A stretch of 64,000 bases of DNA from Saccopteryx bilineata (Eukaryota; Chordata; Mammalia; Chiroptera; Emballonuridae), in contig NC_089494.1 of NCBI RefSeq assembly GCF_036850765.1, positions 3,556,177 through 3,620,176 on the forward strand. Direction: 5' to 3'. Positions 32,806-45,300 of the stretch are shown here, in pieces (the first letter of the stretch is position 1; each line of letters opens with the position of its first letter). A program made the position numbers and the translations under genes. The notes under the pieces are model-generated. The model was not told where the DNA came from. It did not search any database and saw nothing but the letters and a program-made list of their open reading frames with translations.

Positions 32806-34180
32806 GGGACCCTCGGAACTGGGTCTTAAAGAACAGCGAGATTTAGACAGGTGCGTGGTGGGGAGGGAGGGCCAGGTGGCCAGGACAGCATGAGGCCAGG
32901 CCCCGGCAAGGGGACAGCCGGGCCTTCAGTTGTCCTGGCTTTATTATCAGAAGTAACCAAAGAACTGCATAAACAGAGACCACCTGGCCAAAGTGACACC
33001 ACCTGCCTAACTCATTCTTCCTGACTGTCAACACCGACCTCTGTTGGTGCTCTGAAAACAAGTTTAATCGCTCCGGCAAACACTATCCTCTCGGCAGGCA
33101 AACAGGGTGGATCCAAACACCAGACCCAGGATACTGACTTCGTCCCAGAGAATCGCCACCTTGGGGGAAAGCGAGCCCAGATATGGTCAAGTGCTCTTGT
33201 CGGCAGAATTGGTTTTCTAATTGTTTTCTCCACCGTCAAACAGGATCCACAGAGCAGCTCTTTGCATATTATCCAGGAGAGGCAGGCGACCTTCAAAGAC
33301 ACATCCCTCCCGGCCGAGCGAAGAAAGGCAGGCAGAAAGGCGGCGGAGGGACGGCGGCTTGACACCAGACTCGCGTCTCCCCTCCCCAGATGGCATTTCA
33401 AAGAAACCATTCAATCCGTCCTTCAGCGCAAGCGGCTTTGTTTCATCTTCACGGAGTCCTTTCCCAGGGAACAAACACTTTGGAAATCTCTGGCAGCCAG
33501 AACAAAGTGCCTAATTTATAGAGCGCATGCTAAGTCCCCGTTTTTCATATCCCCGTTTTTAAATGACATTTTATTTCTCGACAGTCAGGGAAGAAATGTA
33601 GACACGTACTACAAAAAGGTTAAACAATAACAACAACAACAACAATAAAAATAGCCTTCTAGGAATCACAGCCTTGTTTTCTTCTTGCGCCGTCTTGGCC
33701 AAGAAATATGCAGGCTGGGGAGGTGGAGTTCCTTCTCAGGGTAGACAGGGGCAAGGGTCCTCCGATCAAAACTAAAAAACAGTTTTTCTTGGTGACACAT
33801 CGTCGATTCAAATGGGTACCATGAATGCGCAGCGATTTTGAAATTCAGGAGATGCTGACCGTGCGGGCGCTGCGCCCCGGTGCGCGCGCACGCATCCATA
33901 TCCTTCCGCCCTTCCCGGTGAGAGGCAGGTGCCCCAGCAGTTAGTGTCCTGCAGCCCTAACCTGAAAGATCAGAGGCCTGAGCTCTAACTCACAGTGTGT
34001 TACTAACAGGTTCTCACCTTCAGTCAAGTGGCTTTCTTCCTTTGAATCTAGGGCCGGCTCTGTTGACAGATCCCATTAAAGGAGATCCTTTCCAGCCCAA
34101 CCCGTTGTTGGGCGGGGGACATCCTCCCTGGAGAGGTCGTGTTGGGTGACAAGGGACCCTCGGTTGGGAGATAAGGATTC

Positions 34181-34203
34181 TTTTTTTTTTTTTTTTTTTT
34201 TTT
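34181..34203. repeat. Poly-T tract
   Basis: About 23 T residues with no SINE body on either side that I can recognise. Confidence 0.9.
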
Positions 34204-36234
34204 AAATGATGGAGGCAACCAGATGGATACAGACGCCTTGTTCAAAGCTGGGGACACATTAGCATTGGAGAGAAGCCCACAGCCGCTCACCACGCACAAG
34301 GGTTTCGCTCGCTTTGTTCTGTGGAGGCCGCGTAAAAGGCGCCTTCCCCCCTTTCCGGGGAAAGAGAAGTGGGGAGACAGGAACGTTTCTCTTCGCGACG
34401 TGCAGGGGGTTAGCTACAGCCTGCTCTCGCTGACACGTGAAAACGAGAGGGTTGGGGCAGAAGAAGGGACTTCAGTTGGTTCTGACTGCAAGCCCCGGGT
34501 CGTGTCCGAGCCTCGACCCCTGCCCCATCCTGGCCGCGCTCCCCACTCACCCGGGCTCTGCGCTGTGTAGACTTTCTCCCGCTGCCCTCCCGGAACTCGG
34601 GGTCAGGGCGCAGACTCTGTTTCGTTTCTGCATACCCCACCCCCGCGTAGGGCTGACTCCGGGTGGACCCTCAGGGATTCCTGAATGAGCGAGCCTCGCT
34701 TCATGATAAGGAAGCTTCAGTGACGTCCGCTCTTTGTCCCTGACCATCAGAGCAGCCCCCACCATGTCTCCAAACTCTCCTCACGTGCAGGTTTCCTGTC
34801 TCCCAGTGGGGAGCACAGTGGACCCGTCCACATCCCCATGCTGGCCGCGGGTTGCATCTGCCGGGCGCTTCTCTGCCACCCGGGTGCCGTGTGGCCTCCT
34901 GGCTTCTCTCCAAGGCCTGCTGTCCGCCTGGCGCCCCTCGGGAAGGAAGGCACGGATCTTTCCAGCCCGGGATCCCCCGGTCTGGCGGCAAGACCTCGGC
35001 CAGAAGAGGCCCTTTCCCTGCCTCACCCTTTCATGAGAGGTGCTTCCCGGGGCTCCGTGAGGAGGAGAGGGGTTCGAGGCCATTGCCGCCACCCGCCTGC
35101 ACTCCCGATCCACTCCCCCGGTTTTTAATTTGAAGCAACAATGTTCACAGAGTCCTCTGATTTCTCAATCCATAATTCTCTTCCTACTTGGGGCCCTGCC
35201 AGATGAATACCCCCCCCCATTCTAAATGGGGGGAGATGCCAGGCTTAAGCTACCTATGTGTGTGTGGGGGGGAGGGGCAAACAGGGATTATTAACCCTGT
35301 GCCGTCCCACCAAGTGTGTGTGCATATACTGGTAAGTCCAGCCCCCTTCGCTGCCCCGTGGCCCCCTGGACGCCCCCACAGTGCCCGCACGCGGTCCAGA
35401 GTCACCAGCCCTAACTGCACCTCCGGCTCTCCCTTTGCCCCTCCCCCGGGGACCCCCTGCACCAGGGGCTCACGCGGACATGTTACTCCCTTTCATCCTC
35501 AGCCCCCGGCCAATGTCAACACCACAGCTTCCTGCCCCTAAACCACAAACGCCTTCCCACAGCGCGCTGGGGCGAGGCCCCCGGTCCCTGCTCCCTGGAC
35601 CCCGAAGCCTTGTGGTCCTGCGTGGTGGATGCCCACGGAGCTGTCTGCGCGGAGAGAGACGGGGTTCTAACACAGCCCCCCAGGGAGGGGGTGGGGAGGG
35701 CCTTAGGTTCCAGGGGCCCGGATGAGCTCCGCGTGGGCTTTATCCTCTGCTCACGTCCAGAATTTGAGCGTCCCCGAGGAGCGGACGTCCACTGAAAGTT
35801 GTCCCTCACCTATTAATGCGCAGCGGCGTCCAGCGACTTGGCCTCTGGGGTCCCTCTTCCTTTTACCGACCTTCCTCCTGGGAGATGTTACGTTAGACAC
35901 TGTCGTCTCAGCCGATCTCACGTAGGGAGTCAAGCCCGTGTCAGACCCCTGAGACCTCCCACGCGGGCGGGGCACCTCTGGCAGGTGACGGAAGCCGTGT
36001 TTTCACCCACAGTCAGGGCAGCGTGGGCAGTGGGGCTAAGCCCACAGCTCCCAAGTGCAGCCGCGGCCCTGGGTCCGGCTCCGGTGTCGAAGAGACTTGG
36101 TTGGGACTTCCGACTCTAGATCTGAGCCTTGATGCTAGAGGGAATTAAGAAGACTTTTGAGACTATGGAGATGTAATGAGCGTATTTGCCCGTGAGAAGG
36201 GCGTGACCTTTGGGAGGCTGGGGCAGAAGGCTTT

Positions 36235-36562
36235 GGACTGAACGTTGCTGTCCCCCCAAATCTGTGTGTTGGAGCCCTAACCTCCGATGTAACTGTCCTC
36301 AGAGACAGGGCCTGTGAGGGGTGAGAGCGGTCACTGAGCTCACGGCGGTGGGGCCCTGCTTCACTAGGCTCGGTGCTCTTATCAGAAGAGAAAGGGACAC
36401 CAGAGGCCCCTCCCCACCACATGAGGACACTGCGAGAAGGTGCTGGTGTGGAGGCTAGGAAGGACCTCTCACCAGGAATAGGAAGGACCTCTCACCGGGA
36501 ATGGAATGGGGGCGCCTTGACCTGGGACTTCCAGCCTTTGTCCCTGATTCGTTGATCAGATG
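36235..36562 (+). mobile_element. MaLR LTR of MLT1 type, plus strand
   Basis: The order matches MLT1: GGACTGAACGTTGCTGTCCC, GGAGCCCTAACCTCCGATGT, GGTGGGGCCCTGC, GCTCTTATCAGAAGAGAAAG, ACACCAGAGGCCCC, CACATGAGGACACTGCGAGA, then CTGGGACTTCCAGCC. The 3' end is worn. It contains a 23-bp tandem duplication (36457-36502, AGGAAGGACCTCTCACC). Confidence 0.75.
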
Positions 36563-37185
36563 TCCCGCGTCCCAGGGAATCATGTCGGAGACGCATGGGA
36601 AAGCCTGAAGGGGCCACAGGAGTGCCAACCCTCATGATACAAAATGTCAGAAGGAGAGTTTCCTGCATGTTGTGGAAACCCCACCACCCAGAACCCTTGA
36701 CAGAGCTGGGCACGGCAGGAGAACAGAGCAGGGACAGCAGCAGAGCCCACGGGAGACTCTGGAGCCCGTGGCCCCAGGTCCAGGTGGCCTCAGCCGTGCC
36801 TCGCAGGGAAGGCCCGGCCCCACGGGCTCTGCAGCCACCAGCAGCAGCCATCAGGAGAAAACAGTGTGCTCAGACACCCCCCAGGGACAGCGGCGGCACC
36901 AGAGAAGGTTGGTATCAGGAAGCAGACAACCAGACTTGCCGGAGCCCAGAGAGCCACCTGGGAAAGTCCCCAAATGTTCCAGGGACAGGGGCTCTCCCTG
37001 CACTGCTGGGGTCACCGAGCGGGGAAGAGAAGGGATGGGTACAGGAGGGACCCCCTTTGTCCCACAGTGTTGGTGAGACCGATGTCCACTCTGAGGTTGT
37101 CACTCCTTCATGCATCCACTTATTCCTCGAATGGGCAGTGACCACCTCCTGCCCCAGCCCTGCCCCACGTGCTGTCTTGTGGGCT
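36563..37185. other. Unassigned DNA between opposed MLT1-type LTRs
   Basis: The 280-codon plus frame at 36595-37437 spans this interval and reads into the minus-strand LTR that follows. That argues it is not a gene. A faint L2-like stretch lies at 37100-37180. Confidence 0.4.
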
Positions 37186-37189
37186 GAGG

Positions 37190-37540
37190 CTGCTGGGGCA
37201 GGAACTTCACAGACGGGTGCCTTAGGGGAAATAGAAACTCGCCTCTCACAGCCCTGGAGGCTGGAGGTCAGGGCCAAGGCACCAGCAGACTCGGTGTCGG
37301 CAAAGGACCTGCCCCCTGGGTCACAGGTGGCCGCCATCTTCCTGCGACCTCACATGGCTGCAGGGACAGGGAGCTCTCTGAAGTCTCTTCGACATATAAG
37401 GACACTTACACTGTTCCTAGAGACTTCCCCTCCATGATCTAATCACCTCCCAAAGGACCCAGCTCCTAATCAATACCATCACAGTGGGGATGCGGTTTCA
37501 ATACACACACTTGGAGGGACACAAACACTCCGCTGATGGC
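37190..37540 (-). mobile_element. MaLR LTR of MLT1 type, minus strand
   Basis: It reads as the reverse complement of an MLT1 LTR: CTCACAGCCCTGGAGGCTGG, CCGCCATCTTCCTGCGACCT, CACATGGCTGCAG, CTTCGACATATAAGGACACT, CTAATCACCTCCCAAAGGAC, CCATCACAGTGGGGATGCGG, then GGAGGGACACAAACACTC at the LTR start. Confidence 0.75.
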
Positions 37541-39570
37541 ATCTGGCCGGGGGCTTCGGTGGTGGACACAACAGACGAGACCCCTCCCGGCATAGCGATC
37601 GCGTCCTGCCGGGGGGAGGCAGACGGCGGGGGGGGGGGGCAGGGAACAAAGACACAATGGCCTGTCTCAGGGGGAAGCGGGTGGGTGCATAAACTGTGAC
37701 GTATATTGCATCATCTGTATATTGCATTCCTCAGAGAATCCACCACCAGATCATTGTTCTGGTGTCTTCTTGAAGTTTGAAGTCAGGGGAGGGACGTGCA
37801 GACATATGAGCCGTGTTCTGCAGTTGGGTAAACCTTCCTTCCAGAGCACGTGGGCCCTTCCTGACACCCACCAGCTCACAGCCACGCTGCGGCTGCCCTG
37901 GGGTACCTGGTCCTCCTGGCTGTGCCCAGCCACCCGGGTCACCTGCTTGGCACGGCTTAGGAAGACTTCGCTGTTCTTGCCTCACAAGAGCAGCCACAAC
38001 GATAATCAGCCCGGCCACCTCACACCTCCCAGTTGCTTGAGTGACACGTCCACCCTGTGTCAAATTGGTTCCGCTTGTTATTCCTGGAACGGGTCCTCTC
38101 ACCGGCGCCCGGAGGGCTGCCTTGGTAACACATCGGCATCTGGAGGCCGACGGAATCGCACGTGACGGCTGTTTTCATGGGCACAGGAGTGCGGTGCTAA
38201 ATCTTTCTGTGGCTTCTCTTACGATGTTTCTTTCTTCCGTGTTACAACCTCTCGCACGAGCCAATGTCAGCTGTTAAAGGGAAAAGCACCAGAATTGCGG
38301 TGAAAAAGCAATCCTGAGGCTGGAAGGCTCGTTCCCAGGTGTCTGCTGAGGATTCTGTGTGACGATTCTGAGCCCGTGGGTGAAAGCAAGCTGGAGGTGC
38401 TCACACACACCCCTCGGGATGGTCTGGTGACAGGCGGCACCTCTGCGTGACACGGGCGACCTAGACTGCGTTGTGACCTTTCTGTAAAGAAGCATTTCCG
38501 CTTTCCCGCCGGCCCCCTGGCTGGGCACAAGGATGCCCGACGTCAGTGCCCAGCCCTCCCCTGCGCACCGGAGCGGGTAACTTGCATAAACCTCTTCTTT
38601 TTGTCATCCCCCAGCCCCATCAGCCACGGTCACCAGGAACCTGTGACAGTGAAGGCAGGCTCTTCAGTGTGTTGGCAGATGTGTTACCTTCCTTTTTGTA
38701 TATTTACGGAGCTTGCTGGAGACTTCCACCTTCATCTGCCTCCTGCCGCGGTGGGGTGCGATGGAGCCAGCGACCTTTCCCGCTGCGAGGCGGTCACTGG
38801 AACCCTGATGGACCGAGGGCAGGCTGGAGACACCGCCGGGTGGCTGCGCCTCGGGGCTGGCGGAGGTCTCTGAGAGCCACACAGGAGAGACGCCCAGTCA
38901 GGGAGCGCGGCCGGGCTGGAGGAGGTGCCCCGGACAGCTGTCCCTGGCAGCCTTCGCTTACTGATGCTGATTTCTGTTCGTTAAATTAAAACCTTCTCTT
39001 CCTGCAGCTGTGGGGGCTGGCAGTGCGGCCTGGTGGGCGGAGGGGTCTATTTTCCCACGTGCTGGGTGGGGCTGCAGCCAAGGGCAGTGAAGTGTGCCCC
39101 CAACCCCCCACTCCAAGCGCAGAGCTCCCCCGGGGGCCCCTTCGTCACGGGGGCCCCGCTCGGGTGTCAGCCCCGTCTCGCTTCGGTTCCGTGCTTCCCA
39201 CACAGAATCCCACTCAGGAAAGGGAAACCCAGACCTCACAATTTTGAGGGAGAATTACTGCTCTCTTAACACAAACCATTTTAAACGTCATTAAGTTTTA
39301 TAGGTTGGGATTCCCCTGCGGACAGCACACCAGCCCTGCGCCCAGAGAATGGCGAGGCGATGAACTTGGATCCCCACGCTTTTGCCGAGCGGGTCAGAAC
39401 CGTCCTGGGGCGACTTCACGGACACAGAGTGATGGCAGGGGGGGCAAACCCAGTCTGTTCGTTTCTCGCTGCGGATGGTTCCTTATCGTCCGCAGGCTCC
39501 CTATTTGCAAATGCGCCTTCCTGCCGGAATGCTCTAGTGACTGCGGGGTCACACTCGGGCGCCCTGGCCG
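37541..39570. other. Unassigned DNA
   Basis: A G-run lies at 37628-37640. No repeat family or gene was recognised. Opposed open frames at 37722-38165 (plus) and 37731-38102 (minus) cover the same DNA. Confidence 0.4.
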
Positions 39571-39910
39571 TCAGGTGTGGGCAGGGGCAGAGCCAGAAAC
39601 CGGGTCAGGTGTGGGCAGGGGCAGAGCCAGAAACCGGGTCAGGTGTGGGCGGGGGCAGAGCCAGAAACCGGGTCAGGTGTGGGCGGGGGCAGAGCCAGAA
39701 ACCGGGTCAGGTGTGGGCGGGGGCAGAGCCAGAAACCGGGTCAGGTGTGGGCGGGGGCAGAGCCAGAAACCGGGTCAGGTGTGGGCGGGGGCAGAGCCAG
39801 AAACCGGGTCAGGTGTGGGCGGGGGCAGAGCCAGAAACCGGGTCAGGTGTGGGCGGGGGCAGAGCCAGAAACCGGGTCAGGTGTGGGCGGGGGCAGAGCC
39901 AGAAACCGCG
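39571..39910. repeat. Minisatellite D, 34-bp unit, 10 copies
   Basis: TCAGGTGTGGGC starts at 39571, 39605 and 39639 and every 34 bp to 39877. The unit is TCAGGTGTGGGCGGGGGCAG followed by AGCCAGAAACCGGG. The first two copies read GGGCAGGGGC; the next eight read GGGCGGGGGC and are otherwise identical, apart from the last base triplet. Near-zero divergence indicates very recent expansion or conversion. Three plus frames of 159-212 codons through it are by-products. Confidence 0.97.
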
Positions 39911-42360
39911 TGGGCCAAAGCACGTCCCGGGTGAGGTGGGGAGAGGAGACGTTTCAGCTTTCACGCTGCGAACGAAGGTCCTTCTGCGGTTTATTTAGTA
40001 CCACGGTTTTTTCATGTAGCTTTTTTTTTTTGCATTTTTGTGCCTTTTGGGGGTGACCTCACTGTTTAAAGTGGTCTCCGGCGCCTGCGGCAGGTGCTCC
40101 TGAGCTCGCGAGGCTGCAAACGCGGGTCAGGTGCACGCCGCGCAGGCCCACGTGCGGTGGTCCGCCTGAGCGGGTGGTCCGCGCGCGCGAGTGGACAGAG
40201 CAGAGCACCCGGCCCAACGAGGAGGAGGAGAAAACCCCGTCCGCACACGGGGCCGCCCGGGGAGAGCTGAGGGGCACCCACCATGCGGGTGAGGGCGGAC
40301 AGGCGGCTAAATCGGCAGGTTCGTGGGATGATGACTGACTTTTAAAAATGTCGTGGCAAAGGCGTCGCTGGGAGGCTAAACACCAGAGAAACATACTGTA
40401 ACTTCGCCCAGGGCCGCGAACATGTTAGGTCTTTCTCAGCCAGCATTTCGCTAGAAAGAAATACTGCGTGAAATTCGTTCCTTATGAGGAGTGCGCGTTA
40501 AATAAGCTGCTTTAAACAGAAGCACCGGTAAGACAAGGCGGTGCGTCGATCGCCCGTGAGAAGAGACGGTCGCGGCCAGAGGCTCCTGGGAAGCTCAGCC
40601 TGCGTTTCCCGTGAGCCGGGGCTCAGCGCTCCCTAATTCCGTGTCCGCCGGATGTTAGAGAGTCACTGCCTCGAAGGTGCAGGGGGAGGCTGGCACCTGT
40701 TTTCATTACTGAGTTGTGCGTGAAGACACTTAAATGTGAGGTCTCTAAGGGACGTGCACCTGCCATCCCGTCTCCTAGAGGAGAGGTAGACTCCGCCTGC
40801 TGCCCTTTCTGCCTTCCCCCGGGGGTCAGCGCCGGCCGGACCTGGGTCCCGTGTGGGTTCTGTCTGCTGCTCTCTTTTGTGATGTCACGTTGAGCCCATC
40901 GCCTGCTCCGAGGAACCCGCACCCACAGCCCCGTTCTTCACAGCTGTCTGATCGTCCGCTCTGGAGTTTGCCCTGACGCTTGTGTCCGACCTTCTCTGCT
41001 GGGCAGGGATTCCAGGACCGGGTGGGCGGGTTGCTCTCTGCACCACAGCACCCGGCGCAGGGCACGTGAGAGAGGAAGCCAGCCCACGCGGAATGTGTGC
41101 GCCCCGCTTCCCGGCCGGGGCCGTGCCTTCTTGGAGGACGGGATGCTTGTCGGGGCCTGAGCCAGAGGGCTGGGTACCCCGAGGGCACACCTGCACCCCG
41201 GCTCCTCCGGGGCATCGCCCGGGTCTGAGGAGTCCTGGATGGACGTTCAGGTGGTGGCTCAGAAACACGGGGAGGCCGTGAGCCGCCCCCCTCACAACGC
41301 CTCCTGGCTCCGATCGCTGTCGCTAAGCATGGATCAATTCCAAGAAGAGAGATGCCTCAGCTCACATAAAACCTGGTTCATTCGGGAGCGACCGTTTCAG
41401 GAGATAGAGCCAGACCGATTCGGACGAGTGGAAGCCAACGCGAATCCTGGTGTGGGGACCAGCCCGCACCACTTACATCGAGGAGCTGGAGATTTTGATG
41501 GGGGCGGGGGGAGCCAGGAAAGCTCTCTCGTGGAGCGGACCTTTCTCCGTCACGCTCACCCGCCCTCCGAGAAAGCAGCGCTCTAATGCGGGAGCCGCCT
41601 CGCCGCTGCTCGTCCTTCTTGCTCATCCGTGAGCGCTGCGACGTGGCCAGGGTCCTCCCCGCTCACCCCGGAATGAGAACAGGGTTTAAATAAGGGCAGA
41701 GAGGCTGGTGAGGTGCGTGGAGCTCTTTTGACGCCAGGAACCCCTCCTGGGTCCTGCCTCCCGGTTCTCTCAGGAAGCCTCTCCACACGGCAGCTTCTCC
41801 TGAAAAGAATTAGACGGTGTGACGAGCCGCCCTCCAAGGTCCTTCCCCACTGCGGAAAAATAACTCTGACGTCACGTGTGCTAGACTTTGACTTTTATTG
41901 GGGGTGTTGTAGGTATCGGCCTCTTAACCAGGAGCGTGTCTGTGTTGACATTCTGTAACAGCTGTCCCCAGACCCTGTGGCTCCTGGGTTGCATGGATCA
42001 ACCCCCGGGGGGGCTGTTCCTGGGGCTTCATCTGAGAAGCCCCTACCCTGAGCTGGATGGACCCCAGCCTTAATTATCTGGCTGTTCATCAGCTTCTCAT
42101 TTAAAGAATGAAGCTACACACCAAACACATGGGGGGATACTAAAAATTCATTATTTCATTTTAAAAAAATATTTCTCTCTATGTGGTTGAAGTATATTTT
42201 CTCTGTCCTTTCAGGCGGGATTTTTGTCTCCTGCTGGCACCTTGACCAGGCCCCCACCCCGCCCCCTCCCCACAGGGAGCAGTGGTCACCACACCAGCAA
42301 GGCTGTCCCACTCGCAGCAAGCTCCGACATGTGACACCCTCCCCCTCACCGGCCACGCTG
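39911..42360. other. Unassigned DNA with a CpG-rich patch
   Basis: A T-run lies at 40020-40031. CpG is dense at 40075-40300 (see separate entry). Many opposed open frames occur between 40.6 and 41.8 kb without domains. Nothing else was assigned. Confidence 0.4.
40075..40300. promoter_or_regulatory. Candidate CpG island
   Basis: About 225 bp with very dense CpG, including GGTCCGCGCGCGCGAGTGG and CACGCCGCGCAGGCCCACGT. It is not part of a minisatellite, which sets it apart from most GC-rich DNA here. No TATA box, initiator or downstream exon was recognised. Confidence 0.3.
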
Positions 42361-42362
42361 CC

Positions 42363-42466
42363 GCACAGGGGTCAGCCATGCAGGGGTCAGCCGCACAGGG
42401 GTCAGCCGCACAGGGGTCAGCCGCGCAGGGGTCAGCCGCACAGGGGTCAGCCGCGCAGGGGTCAGC
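42363..42466. repeat. Minisatellite E, 15-bp unit, 7 copies
   Basis: CAGGGGTCAGCCGCA and CAGGGGTCAGCCGCG units run head to tail; one copy reads ATG. 15 is divisible by three, so the open plus frames read five-residue repeats such as GQPHR. Confidence 0.95.
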
Positions 42467-43000
42467 CCTCCTCTCCTCCCTGTGACCTGCGGGCCCAGCC
42501 CAGTGAGTGAACTTCTAAGAGGAGAAGCCCATTTCCAGGGGGAGTGTTGTAAGTGGGCAGAGCCACCCACTGAGCAGTGAGCCACGGGACCTCGGTTCGT
42601 GGAGAGAGGGCAGGCAGCACCTTCCCTTCCCCAAAGTGGGCCACGGCTGCGTTGTCCTCCAGGACTTGGGGCCCCTCCGACCCTCCGGGGTTAAAGTCAA
42701 AGCAGCCTGTGCCCCCCGGGCCCTCCAGGTGCGGGTGGGCGGAGGGCTGTCCTAACAGGGGCAGGTGGGTGACCACTCGCCCCGCACCAGAGAAGGCGGT
42801 CGGATGGCTCGCCCTGATGCTGCAGGCGATAAGGCGGGTCCACAGAAGGGAGGTGACGGGATGAGACTGAAGGGGGACAGGGAGGCGGTGCCCCCAAGAC
42901 AGCTGATCCCGGACGGAGAAGGAGGAAGCTGACCTGGACTCTGCTCTGGGCAGAGACGTGAGCCCTACGTCGGGGGCGGCCTAAGCACTGTGGGGCCTTG
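42467..43000. other. Unassigned DNA between minisatellites
   Basis: No gene or repeat was recognised. Confidence 0.4.
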
Positions 43001-43220
43001 AGACCATGGGCAGGGCCCCTCTCTCCCGCTGAGACACGGCAGAGGGCGGGAGACCATGGGCAGGGCCCCTCTCTCCCGCTGAGACGCGGCAGAGGGCGGG
43101 GGACCATGGGCAGGGCCCCTCTCTCCCGCTGAGACGTGGCAGAGAGCGGGAGACCACGGGAGGGTCTGTCTCTCCCGCTGAGACGCGGCAGAGGGCGGGA
43201 GACCACGGGAGGGTCTCTCT
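43001..43220. repeat. Minisatellite F, 50-bp unit, ~4.4 copies
   Basis: AGACCATGGG starts at 43001 and 43051, with variants at 43101 (GGACCATGGG), 43151 (AGACCACGGG) and ~43199. The unit also contains CAGGGCCCCTCTCTCCCGCT and GAGACGCGGCAGAGGGCGGG. The last copies are 48 bp and carry AGGGTCT in place of CAGGGCCCC. Confidence 0.95.
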
Positions 43221-45300
43221 AGGACTCCCGAGCAACAGCCACTGTCACACAGCCGAGTACCATGCTGGCTGTGACATGGCGGAGCCGGGCGCTCACTCGG
43301 AGAACCGATGCTGAGATCACGGCAGAGCCGCGGTGCTGGCCGGGGCCATGTGGGTGCCCGTTTCCCGGCCTCCAGTTTCCGCCTGCAGAGTAAGCAAAGG
43401 TTAAACAGAAGATATAAGCGCACTAAACTGTAAAACTTAAAAACATCTTGAGCAGGAAATTCTTATAAAGTAAGTATAAATGGATAATAATGATGTGAAG
43501 AAAAAAGGAGAGCAGACGTTGGTAAGCAAGGAGAGGCGGATTAGCACAACAGAAAGATACTGTCCCCCGTGGAACTTCAGGCAACAATGTAGCGAAAGCT
43601 TTACAACGCGCCTGGTGTCTGGCCCTAGACTTCTGCTTCTTAGTATTCTTTTTAAAGACAGTGGTTAAGGATCTGTTCAATCTATTCGTTACCAAGATCC
43701 TTTTAACCAGAACGGTCATCCTATAGAGGAAGAGGAGTAGCCCACCCGAGCTCGGAGCAGCTCTGCCCTGGCAGGGCGGCTGAGGCCCACCCACTGGACG
43801 GCACACCCAGCAGCCGTCACCAACGGAACGGAGGTGGCGAGCTGAGGTCTGGTTCCGGATGTGGGCGTCTTGCCTTCCTGGAATGTTGATCCGCGTCTGC
43901 AAACCTCCCGGTCACCACGAATGCAGCAGCCGACGGGGCGGGATTTCAGCAAAGCTCAGAGGGAAGTGGTTGCTGACCGCTGCTGCCCGCATCTCATGCT
44001 CTGCTGACCCTTCCTTCAGCCTTGACCCCGTGCGCCCCTGCCCCATGCTCTGCTCCCTCTCTTTGTCTTAGCACCCTGGGTCCTCGCCCCCGGTGAGTAG
44101 CTTTTGTCCCATTTCACCCCCCCAAAAAAAATCCTGCTCAGGCACCCCAAACCCTGAGACCTCAAAGCAGCCCTCCCTGCCCCCTGGGGTCCCCGGCTCA
44201 CAGCTTTCCAGACGGCAGAGGGAATGATCTAGCCCTCCTCTTCCCCGGTGAAAAATGAGGCCCACCGTGCAGACGTTTCTGCTATCTGAGCCTCCATCAA
44301 ATTAATCCTGGGACTGGCATCTGCAGCCTGGTTTCTAATGACGGCGGTGGGTGGATCCGTGCTATTTCCCCGATGAACGATCACGCCGTCTCGCTCACCA
44401 AGATGGCAGAGTGGACAGAACGGACGTGACGGATGGAAGGAGCTTACCGTAAGCAGAGCGGATGCTTCCCCCCCGCCCAGGCCGCCTCTTAATTTGAAGG
44501 ACTCCAGTTCACAGTGCTGTGGACTCTTCATTTGCAACGTGGAAACCCTTGAAGTTGATGAACTGACCAACGCCCCACGACTTCACGAGTTTCCATGACG
44601 GGGGAAGGCAGGAATGAACAAAACAACCCCCTTACGGAAGGAAGGCTCCTTTTATTGGCCCATTTTTTTTCCCTGGCATCTGCGTAAAAGGGAAGATGTC
44701 AGAGGCCTTGAAAACAGGGGCACACCCGGGTGGGGTCGGAATCTGGGTGATCCCACGGAGGCCCAAGACGGTGAGTGACAGAACTCCCCGCCGGCCTCTG
44801 CACGCCCTCCCTCGGAAATTCCTTGAAACCCTACCCGTCAGCTCCGGGAGGCGCAAGGCCTGGTCTCCGAGGACGCTTCCTGATCCATTGTTTTGTCTTC
44901 ACATCCTTTTATTTTTCATTCTCGAAGCAGAGCAAAGCCATTGGTGAACAACTTCAATATGTGGAAAAAATTCAAAAAGGAAGGGAGCAAGGAAAAGAAA
45001 AGGAACTTACCTCAAAGAACGAACCCCCAAAGCCGAGGGCTGGCATTCTTCTTAGACGCTTCCTACCAGCTCGTAGGGGAGGCGTCGTTTTTTAGAGCAC
45101 GGTTCCTGGCGCTGTGTGTACAACTGTCCCACCCCGGTTTTGTGGTGGGACACAGGCATTTAGAACATGACGGAGTGGATGTCTGGGTGCAACAACATCT
45201 TTAAAAACAATAGTAAGAGCATCGGAAGACCAGAAAACGAGCATGGGAAGGGGTCAGACTTTTGTAGCAAAGCCCTTGACAATGTCTCAGTGTGTCTTTT
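43221..45300. other. Unassigned DNA
   Basis: The interval 43390-43700 is AT-rich with no recognised family. A C-run lies at 44118-44123 and an A-run at 44124-44130. No gene was defended. Short frames at 43423-43902 (minus) and 44696-45204 (plus) have no domain. Confidence 0.4.

Larger units (their letters stand above)
30550..36235. other. Long stretch of unassigned DNA
   Basis: No gene was recognised in 5.7 kb. It holds a (TG)n tract at 31659-31680, a 19-bp tandem duplication at 32768-32805 (GAGTGACATCTGATCACCA), an (AAC)n tract at 33627-33647 and a 23-base T-run at 34181-34203. GC content rises beyond 34.4 kb, where many opposed open frames (for example 34838-35128 and 35188-35541) appear without domains. 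Confidence 0.4.

Noticed and set aside
36595..37437. 280-codon frame as a gene
   Set aside because: It runs into a minus-strand MLT1-type LTR and has no recognisable domain.
42346..43423. Proline- and arginine-rich frames as coding exons
   Set aside because: They follow the 15-bp and 50-bp tandem units and have no domain.
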